From assembly GCA_023145935.1 (NCBI GenBank), contig JAGLDB010000043.1:1-11794 (forward strand): a DNA stretch of 11,794 nt, in the 5' to 3' direction. Positions within the stretch are counted from its first letter, which is position 1. Each line of letters opens with the position of its first letter. Below, in pieces: positions 6,509 through 11,794 of this stretch. A program made the position numbers and the translations under genes. Origin of the DNA: Candidatus Sabulitectum sp. (GTDB taxonomy: Bacteria; Fermentibacterota; Fermentibacteria; Fermentibacterales; Fermentibacteraceae). The notes beneath the pieces are model-generated. The model ran no database searches. It was not told the origin of the DNA and worked only from the letters and a program-made list of their open reading frames with translations.

Positions 6509-7431
6509 TGAGTATATGGACACAAGTATTATACGCTGCCATTTCAGTAACCGTTGCCACCGTGTATGGCCTTACGCTGGGCGGAATTGTCCGGAAGCTG
6601 TATGCCAGGGTCCATGGAAGATTCGGCCCGCCTGTATGGCAGCCCTTTCTTGACATAATTCAAACCAGCAGCCGAAGAGTATCAGTGTCACATGGGAATA
6701 TGTTCCTTCTCGGGCCAGTTTTCAGACTGGCAGGTGGGCTGGGTACATATCTCTTCATTCCGGTAATTTACGGTTCTGCTCTGTTCGGCAATTTTTCCAT
6801 GACCGGTGATCTTCTTCTTGTGATGTATTTTGTCTTCTTCGGCCAGCTGGGAATGGCTCTTGGGGCAGGTCAGGGCGGTCACCCTTACTCGCCACTGGGA
6901 ATTGCCCGTGGTCTTGCCCAGATGTCTGCTTTTGAAGTTCCGTTCACTCTTGCTGTTATTGCTGTTGCAATTCAGTATCACTCGCTGAACATCACATCCA
7001 TTGTTGCGGCACAGCAGGGCAGTTTCCTTAACTGGACACTTTTCACAAACCCGCTGGCTGTGATCGCCGCCATGATCTCCATGCTGGGAATGAACATGCA
7101 TTCTCCGTTCAGCATAGTTCTGGCGCCGCAGGAGATACCAATCGGTCCGCCTATCGAGATGAACAGCGGTTTTCTTAGTATTCTGCAGACAAACAGAGGT
7201 CTTTTCGCTGCTGCTAAATTGGTTCTTTTCATGAACCTGTTCTTCGGTGGAGCCACCAATCTTCTTGAGATGATAGCAAAGACTTTCTTCATCTACATGT
7301 TCTCGGTATTTGTAGGGGCGGCATATCCACGGTTCAGACCTGAGCAGTCTTTCAGGTTCTTCCTGAAATGGCCAACCGTAGTCGGTGTACTGTCCATTAT
7401 CTACATAGCGTATCTTGGGGGTGTATTGTGA
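6508..7431 (+). CDS. mbxM: NuoH/MbhM-like membrane anchor subunit (MbxM-like)
   Basis: The 307-residue product is a respiratory-chain NADH dehydrogenase subunit 1 (NuoH) family protein with about eight membrane helices. Conserved features are G-R-F-G-P-P-V-W-Q-P at 37-46, P-Y-S-P-L-G-I-A-R-G-L-A-Q-M-S-A-F-E at 126-143 (Glu143), and the acidic loop A-P-Q-E-I-P-I-G-P-P-I-E at 206-217 (Glu209, Glu217). These residues face the soluble arm in complex I and start the chain of charges into the membrane. The subunit anchors the J/K/L arm to the antiporter-like module. The start ATG 6508 overlaps the previous stop by one base and has GGGAG at 6496-6500. Length is close to that of MbhM and slightly shorter than NuoH. 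Confidence 0.94.
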   Translation: MSIWTQVLYAAISVTVATVYGLTLGGIVRKLYARVHGRFGPPVWQPFLDIIQTSSRRVSVSHGNMFLLGPVFRLAGGLGTYLFIPVIYGSALFGNFSMTGDLLLVMYFVFFGQLGMALGAGQGGHPYSPLGIARGLAQMSAFEVPFTLAVIAVAIQYHSLNITSIVAAQQGSFLNWTLFTNPLAVIAAMISMLGMNMHSPFSIVLAPQEIPIGPPIEMNSGFLSILQTNRGLFAAAKLVLFMNLFFGGATNLLEMIAKTFFIYMFSVFVGAAYPRFRPEQSFRFFLKWPTVVGVLSIIYIAYLGGVL

Positions 7432-8069
7432 ACAAAAAACACATAGACGAGATAGAAGATCAGATGAAACTGGCTAATGAGGGACTTCCGGAAAAGGAAC
7501 GCTGCCTCTTTGCCGACGCCCGTCCTTCCACTGTTGATGCGTTCAATAAATACTACGAGGGCTTTTTGAACTGGGCTCGTTCCCGCTCGCTCTGGATGCT
7601 CGCATTCGGTACCGGTTGTGGTGCCACAGAGCTCAGGCCTCTTATGACTTCCCGGTATGACATGTTCAGGTATGGAATTGCTCCCAGACCCACACCCAGG
7701 CAGGCTTCTGTTTTTGTTGTAGGTGGTTACGCTTCCATAAAGACCATCAAACGAATCGTACGGAGTTACGAGCAGATGCAGGGTCCCAAGTATGTAATAG
7801 CACTTGGAAGCTGCACCATCAACGGCGGAATGTACTTTGACAGTTACAACACCATCAACAGGCTGGATTACTACATCCCGGTGGATGTGTATATCGCCGG
7901 TTGCATGCCCAGACCTGAAGCACTTATCGCAGGTTTCAACAGATTAAAAGAAAAGATAAGAGCAGGCGAGTGCGAAGGAATGAACGAGTATGCAGAGAAG
8001 TTTGACTGGTTCAAGAAGAATCAGAAACAGATCATCAAAGACTGGAATATGCCGGACTACAACTGGTAA
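7428..8069 (+). CDS. mbxJ: NuoB/MbhJ-like iron-sulfur subunit with an altered cysteine pair (MbxJ-like)
   Basis: This 213-residue protein is homologous to NuoB and to the small subunit of group 4 hydrogenases, which hold the [4Fe-4S] cluster nearest the active cavity. Conserved segments are G-T-G-C-G-A-T-E-L at 61-69 with R-Y-D-M-F-R-Y-G after it, A-L-G-S-C-T-I-N-G-G at 125-134, and A-G-C-M-P-R-P-E-A-L at 157-166. Cys64, Cys129 and Cys159 are therefore present. The second cysteine of the usual NuoB pair is Gly65, and no CxxC replaces it; Cys26 and Cys182 are the only other cysteines. The GTG start (7428) overlaps the previous stop in GTGA and follows a run of five Gs (7417-7421). There is no membrane helix, so it belongs to the cytoplasmic arm. 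Confidence 0.92.
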   Translation: MNKKHIDEIEDQMKLANEGLPEKERCLFADARPSTVDAFNKYYEGFLNWARSRSLWMLAFGTGCGATELRPLMTSRYDMFRYGIAPRPTPRQASVFVVGGYASIKTIKRIVRSYEQMQGPKYVIALGSCTINGGMYFDSYNTINRLDYYIPVDVYIAGCMPRPEALIAGFNRLKEKIRAGECEGMNEYAEKFDWFKKNQKQIIKDWNMPDYNW

Positions 8070-8083
8070 CAACAGGAGTAAAT

Positions 8084-8644
8084 ATGGAGCAACTGATAAA
8101 AAAATTAAAAGGAATGGTCCATCTCAGGGCATACAGGAAGCAGAGAGATGATCTTCATTTTATAACGGTGGACAAGCCACAGCTGGAGATGATCCTTGCT
8201 CACTTGAAGAACAACGAAGGATTTACCCATCTGGCTTTCCTGCAGGCTGTGGATCTTATAGAGGGCGGTAAGTTTCAGCTTACATATATGCTCTATAATT
8301 ATGGCACAAGTGTTAATCTTGGAGTGAATGTTCTTATAGACAGAGACAATGCCGAGATGAATTCCATTCACAAGTTGTGGGCTCACGGGTGGCAGTATCA
8401 GAGGGAACTGCACGAGCTATACGGCATTGATTTCCCTGGTTCTCCACGGGTTCATGAATCATTCGTTCTTGAAGGCTGGGAGGAAATGCCTCCCATGAGA
8501 AGAGATTTTGATACACTGGAGTACTCCGATAAGACCTTCTACCAGCGTCCGGGAAGATCCACAAATGATCCTGCAGAGTACATGAAAGAGAAAATGTATA
8601 AACACTATCCACCATCTCCCGGAATCAGGAGGGATGATGAGTAA
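8084..8644 (+). CDS. mbxK: NuoC/MbhK-like 30-kDa-type subunit (MbxK-like)
   Basis: This 186-residue soluble protein belongs to the complex I 30-kDa (NuoC) family. The signature covers residues about 105-142: Y-Q-R-E-L-H-E-L-Y-G-I-D-F-P-G-S-P-R, then P-M-R-R-D-F-D. It corresponds to NuoC's ERE.YDLFGI.F.GHP....R. It binds no cofactor in known relatives and packs between the NuoB- and NuoD-like subunits. The region before the signature (about 20-100) matches the family fold by its alternating pattern only. AGGAG (8074-8078) lies five bases before the ATG, after one of the two true intergenic gaps in the operon (14 bases). The last 8 bases overlap the NuoD-like gene. Confidence 0.9.
   Translation: MEQLIKKLKGMVHLRAYRKQRDDLHFITVDKPQLEMILAHLKNNEGFTHLAFLQAVDLIEGGKFQLTYMLYNYGTSVNLGVNVLIDRDNAEMNSIHKLWAHGWQYQRELHELYGIDFPGSPRVHESFVLEGWEEMPPMRRDFDTLEYSDKTFYQRPGRSTNDPAEYMKEKMYKHYPPSPGIRRDDE
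8627..8639 (+). promoter_or_regulatory. Ribosome binding site for the NuoD-like gene inside the end of the NuoC-like gene
   Basis: AGGAGG (8627-8632) is followed by tandem ATG codons at 8634 and 8637. The first is only one base from the site and the second four bases, so 8637 is preferred. The difference is one methionine. Confidence 0.6.
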
Positions 8645-9836
8645 TTTATCCAAAAACAAATATAGCGGGTATGATGCGGACAGATCAAAGTATCCGGAGA
8701 TGGAGAACGGCAAAGCTGTTATTGATCTTGATTCACACAAGTTCACTAAGATATGGCAGGGTCCCCAGCACCCGGGTGTAACAGGGAATATGTCTGTTGA
8801 GCTTGTTATTAACGGCGATGAGATCGTCTGGGCTAAAACACATCTTGGCTACCTCCACAGAGCTTTTGAAAAGCTTATGGAAAGAAGAAAGTACATACAG
8901 TGCTTTCCACTTGTCTGCAGGATATGTGTACCTGAGCCTGATACAAACGAGTACTGTGTATCCGCTGCCATGGAAGACCTTGCAGGGATAATTGTTCCTG
9001 AAAAAGCTCAGTGGCTTCGAACTCTTAATCTTGAGATGTCTCGAATAGGCAGCTATCTCATGTGGTTAGGTGGTCAGGCCGGTTCTCTGGGTATGGGTGC
9101 AATAGGTCAATGGACTGTGGGTATGCGTGACTTCTGGCTGGATCTTTTTGAAGAGATGACCGGAGGCAGGGTATACCACATGTACATGATTCCAGGCGGT
9201 GTGAGAAAAGATCTTCCGGATGGTTTCAAAGAAAGAGCGAGGGATCTGATCGTCAGAACTAGAAAACTTCTTGGGGACGTCGAGAACACATTCCTTTCCA
9301 ATGCAATAGTGAAATCAAGATTGCAGGGGCTTGGGATCATTACACCGGAGATGGTGGATGAGTACGGTATTGTGGGCCCCAATGCAAGAGCAACCGGAAG
9401 AGAGTATGACATAAGGATCAACAATCCGTATGTGAAGTACAGCGAGCTTGATGTAAAAATGATAACTTCCACTGTGGGAGATGCTTACGCAAGAGCACAA
9501 TTGAGATACAATGATCTTCATCAGAGCCTTGACCTAGTATCCGAGATACTTGACAGAATACCGGAAGACGGTGCGATACAGGCAGAGATGCCCAATCTGG
9601 TCAACTGGAAGATACCACCTGGACAAACCTATGTGAAAGCTGAATCAACTCGTGGTGAACACGGATTCTATATGGTTTCCGATGGCACTGGAAAACCAAG
9701 AAGGGTTTTTGCCAGGGGTGCCAGCTACACCCATGCGATCTCTGTTCTGGAAGAACTGGCAGTGAACATCAGCCTTTCTGATCTTGCTGCTCTTATGGTT
9801 TCTCTCCACACATGCCCACCGGAAATTGAGAGGTGA
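8637..9836 (+). CDS. mbxL: NuoD / group 4 hydrogenase large subunit-like protein with incomplete NiFe ligands (MbxL-like)
   Basis: The 399-residue product is homologous to NuoD and to MbhL/EchE-type large subunits. Residues about 67-88 hold H-L-G-Y-L-H-R-A-F-E-K-L-M-E-R-R, the counterpart of H.G..HRG.EK. The usual R-I-C-G-x-C (L1) reads R-I-C-V-P-E, so Cys97 is kept and its partner is Glu100. The C-terminal D-P-C-x-x-C (L2) reads H-T-C-P-P-E-I-E-R, so Cys393 is kept and its partner is Glu396. A complete NiFe site is therefore impossible, and a hydrogenase reaction is not expected. Extra cysteines at 89, 94 and 107 surround L1. The fold between is normal (P-G-G-V-R-K-D near 186-192, G-P-N-A-R-A-T-G-R-E at 247-256). 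Length fits the family. It forms the catalytic cavity with the NuoB-like subunit. Start 8634 is an alternative, adding one residue. Confidence 0.93.
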   Translation: MSNLSKNKYSGYDADRSKYPEMENGKAVIDLDSHKFTKIWQGPQHPGVTGNMSVELVINGDEIVWAKTHLGYLHRAFEKLMERRKYIQCFPLVCRICVPEPDTNEYCVSAAMEDLAGIIVPEKAQWLRTLNLEMSRIGSYLMWLGGQAGSLGMGAIGQWTVGMRDFWLDLFEEMTGGRVYHMYMIPGGVRKDLPDGFKERARDLIVRTRKLLGDVENTFLSNAIVKSRLQGLGIITPEMVDEYGIVGPNARATGREYDIRINNPYVKYSELDVKMITSTVGDAYARAQLRYNDLHQSLDLVSEILDRIPEDGAIQAEMPNLVNWKIPPGQTYVKAESTRGEHGFYMVSDGTGKPRRVFARGASYTHAISVLEELAVNISLSDLAALMVSLHTCPPEIER

Positions 9837-9840
9837 AAAA

Positions 9841-11640
9841 ATGAAACTGAAAGATGTACTGTCACCTCTAAGGGTCTGGGAGCGGGCAGCTCAAAAACCA
9901 TGGACCATCAAAGATCCCATAAATGACAGACCTGGAGCTGACAATTACAGGGGATTTCACAAGAACGATTTCAGTAAGTGTATCGGTTGTGGAACCTGTG
10001 AAGAGATCTGTCAGAATGATGCAATTGATATTGTTCCGGTTGAAGGGCAGGAAACAGTTGAAGGCGATAGCGGCTTAAGGCCATTGATTGATTATGGCCG
10101 TTGCTGCTGGTGTGCCCTCTGCGTGGATGTTTGCCCCACAGGCTCACTTACAATGTCAAACGACTACACCTGGATCGCTGATGACCCTGAGGATTACAGG
10201 TTTGTTCCAGGAGCAGACAAGACCAAGTGGCAGGATTCAAAGGTTGGTTACAGCCGCTCTCCAGACATCCAGATCCTGGATTATGACAGAGTAGATATGC
10301 TGGAGATCAAACCGGAAGACCGTGACAAGTCGTTTATTGAGATAGTAAAGGGATACAACAAAGAGCAGGCCATGAAGGAAGCAGAGAGATGCATTCAATG
10401 TGGTCTCTGTACAGCCACATGTCCGGCTCATATGGACATCCCGGGGTACATCGCTGCCATCAGGGATGATGATCTGGATAATGCCCTGAGGATACTCTAT
10501 GAAACAAACCCCATGCCGGAGATATGCGGTCGTATCTGTACACACAAGTGTGAAACCGTATGTGCTCTGCACAACAATGGTGACCCATTGGCCATAAGAT
10601 GGCTGAAGAGATACATCGTTGATCAGATCCCAGCAGATAAGTACCAGGAGATCCTTGGAACAGCCCATCTTGCAGATGAGATACTGAACCGGAAAGTTGC
10701 CATAATCGGAGCAGGCCCTGCAGGGGTATCAGCTGCCTACTATCTGGCAATAATGGGCTACAAAACGAAGATATTTGAAGCCCTGCCTGCGTCAGGTGGT
10801 ATGGCCAGATACGGTATTCCAGAGTACAGGCTTCCTTACGATCAGATCGATAAGGATGTTGACTACCTGAAAACACTTGGTGTAGAGATACAGTACAACA
10901 CCAGAATAGGTACAGACATTTCACTGGAGGAACTGCACAACAGTTACGATGCTGTGTTCGCAGGAACAGGGCTGCATCTTGGCAGAAGCACACGGGTTCC
11001 AGGCGCAGATCATCAGAGGGTCTATTTCGCAACAGACCTTCTTCGTGAAGTTACTCTTGGGAACGAGATTGATGTGGCGGAGAACATCGTTGTTATCGGT
11101 GGCGGAAATGTGGCAATGGATATCACAAGAACTCTGGCAAGACTTCAGAATCAGAAGTACGGCAAGGTGAAAGTTCTTGCTACCTGTCTGGAAGCAGAGG
11201 AAGTAATGCCTGCGGACCTTGAGGAAATAGTGGAGGCTCGTGAAGAAAATGCTATTATTGACCCTGCATGGGGACCGAAGGAAATAGAGATCAAAGACGG
11301 AAAAGTACAGGGACTTCATGTGGTGAAGTGCCTCTCTGTGTTTGATGAAGATGGAAGGTTCAACCCGAAATTTGATGAAGAGCAGAAGAAGTTCTTCAAG
11401 GCAGACATGATTGTTGAATCCATCGGTCAGGGAATGGATCTTTCCTACCTCTCTAAAGACATCAAATCGAAACTTAAATTCAGTCCCAGGGGCAGAATCG
11501 AAGTAAATGACAAATTCCAGTCAGAGTTGAAGTGGTTCTTCGTTGGTGGAGACATCATCGAAGGCCCCGATGTTATTCACGGTATTGCCAACGGCTTTGT
11601 GGCTGCCCGTGGAATCGACAGCTACCTGAACAGGAATTAG
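9841..11640 (+). CDS. Fusion of a NuoI/MbxN-like two-cluster ferredoxin with a GltD/NfnL-type NAD(P)H flavoprotein
   Basis: The 599-residue product has three parts. Residues 1-150 are NuoI/MbxN-like, with C47-C50-C53-C57 and C88-C91-C94-C98, two [4Fe-4S] clusters. Residues about 165-275 are the GltD N-terminal cluster domain (C184-C187-C190-C194 and C229-C233-C237-C241 in C-G-R-I-C-T-H-K-C-E-T-V-C). Residues about 284-599 are the flavoprotein: FAD site V-A-I-I-G-A-G-P-A-G at 286-295, second dinucleotide site I-V-V-I-G-G-G-N-V-A-M-D at 416-427, and the C-terminal FAD motif G-G-D-I-I-E-G-P-D-V-I-H-G at 569-581. The YRR motif expected after the second site in NADPH enzymes reads T-C-L at 448-450. 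The protein probably links a pyridine nucleotide to the clusters of the complex. ATG 9841 follows AGGTGA (9831-9836) and lies four bases after the previous gene; it is the last gene of the operon. It could be annotated as glutamate synthase small subunit, but no GltB-like gene is present here. Confidence 0.93.
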   Translation: MKLKDVLSPLRVWERAAQKPWTIKDPINDRPGADNYRGFHKNDFSKCIGCGTCEEICQNDAIDIVPVEGQETVEGDSGLRPLIDYGRCCWCALCVDVCPTGSLTMSNDYTWIADDPEDYRFVPGADKTKWQDSKVGYSRSPDIQILDYDRVDMLEIKPEDRDKSFIEIVKGYNKEQAMKEAERCIQCGLCTATCPAHMDIPGYIAAIRDDDLDNALRILYETNPMPEICGRICTHKCETVCALHNNGDPLAIRWLKRYIVDQIPADKYQEILGTAHLADEILNRKVAIIGAGPAGVSAAYYLAIMGYKTKIFEALPASGGMARYGIPEYRLPYDQIDKDVDYLKTLGVEIQYNTRIGTDISLEELHNSYDAVFAGTGLHLGRSTRVPGADHQRVYFATDLLREVTLGNEIDVAENIVVIGGGNVAMDITRTLARLQNQKYGKVKVLATCLEAEEVMPADLEEIVEAREENAIIDPAWGPKEIEIKDGKVQGLHVVKCLSVFDEDGRFNPKFDEEQKKFFKADMIVESIGQGMDLSYLSKDIKSKLKFSPRGRIEVNDKFQSELKWFFVGGDIIEGPDVIHGIANGFVAARGIDSYLNRN

Positions 11641-11653
11641 ACCAGACCAGAAA

Positions 11654-11684
11654 CCCGCTCCGGTACCTGATATGCCGGAGCGGG
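11654..11684 (+). terminator. Hairpin terminator at the end of the operon
   Basis: CCCGCTCCGG (11654-11663) and CCGGAGCGGG (11675-11684) form a perfect 10-bp GC-rich stem, extendable by two weaker pairs, 14 bases after the last stop. The following sequence is AAATGTTTCC, so the T run is poor. The three A residues on its left could give a short U run on the other strand. It is likely a terminator, but less convincing than the one at 148-188. Confidence 0.65.
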
Positions 11685-11756
11685 AAATGTTTCCATGTAA
11701 ACTAGTCAGTTCTTTATTGGCATGCGGTAGAACAGGTACAGATTACTTTATTTGTA

Positions 11757-11785
11757 TTGACTCTGTCTGAACTTATTGATAGCAT
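11757..11785 (+). promoter_or_regulatory. Possible sigma-70-type promoter for a gene beyond the right edge
   Basis: TTGACT (11757-11762, five of six matches) and TAGCAT (11780-11785, four of six) are separated by exactly 17 bases, the same spacing as the operon promoter. It lies after the operon's terminator hairpin and points right. The gene it would drive is outside the window. Confidence 0.4.
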
Positions 11786-11794
11786 CTAAGTTCT

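Noticed and set aside
8637..9836. Functional membrane-bound [NiFe] hydrogenase large subunit
   Set aside because: Only one cysteine of each NiFe-binding pair is present; the partners are Glu100 and Glu396, so the NiFe site cannot form.
10460..11032. A 190-residue minus-strand open frame opposite the flavoprotein gene
   Set aside because: It lies wholly antisense to well-conserved cluster and FAD motifs, shows no protein-family pattern and has no supporting gene context.
9841..11640. Glutamate synthase small subunit (gltD)
   Set aside because: The protein has an added NuoI-like ferredoxin domain, lies at the MbxN position of the operon, and no glutamate synthase large subunit is adjacent.
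11700..11711. Inverted repeat AACT...AGTT near the right edge as an operator
   Set aside because: Four-base arms are too short to separate from chance, and no related site is seen at the other promoter.
1..11794. CRISPR arrays, insertion sequences, tRNA or rRNA genes
   Set aside because: No regularly spaced repeats, transposase-like proteins, terminal repeats or RNA-gene folds were recognised on either strand.

Overview
The window holds one long plus-strand operon of 13 tightly packed genes (425-11640). To its left is the tail of an unrelated cell-surface protein gene with its terminator. To its right is a terminator-like hairpin and a possible promoter for the next gene. The operon encodes a membrane-bound, ion-pumping oxidoreductase of the Mbx/Mbs class. 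This class sits between Mrp cation/proton antiporters, group 4 membrane-bound [NiFe] hydrogenases and respiratory complex I. The gene order (MrpE, MrpF, MrpG, DUF4040, MrpA-end/MrpB, MrpC, MrpD x2, NuoH, NuoB, NuoC, NuoD, NuoI) matches the order I recall for archaeal mbxABCDFGHH'MJKLN.

Layout: 2-121 is the C-terminus of a secreted protein with a FlgD/type IX-like end. A strong terminator follows at 148-188. A promoter with an operator-like inverted repeat lies at 352-380. A TetR-family regulator (425-1036) is the first gene of the operon. The antiporter-type membrane genes run 1033-6508 and include a 1040-residue protein carrying two MrpD/NuoM-type channels in one chain. The NuoH-like anchor is at 6508-7431 and the NuoB-, NuoC- and NuoD-like arm at 7428-9836. 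The last gene (9841-11640) fuses a NuoI-like two-cluster ferredoxin to a complete GltD/NfnL-type flavoprotein. Ten of the twelve gene junctions overlap and the other two are only 14 and 4 bases, which indicates a single, translationally coupled unit.

Working model (inference): electrons pass between a pyridine nucleotide at the GltD-like flavin module and a redox partner, through the iron-sulfur clusters of the MbxN-like and MbxJ-like parts. The energy released moves H+ and/or Na+ through the Mrp-like membrane arm. The NuoD-like subunit cannot bind a normal NiFe centre, because one cysteine of each of its two CxxC motifs is replaced by glutamate, so this is not a hydrogenase. The acceptor may be ferredoxin or a sulfur compound; the sequence does not decide.

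The organism is most likely an anaerobic bacterium. The evidence is bacterial -35/-10 elements, Shine-Dalgarno sites, intrinsic terminators, a TetR repressor and a FlgD/T9SS-like surface protein end typical of FCB-group and related candidate phyla. Arginine codons AGA and AGG are frequent. I cannot name a genus.
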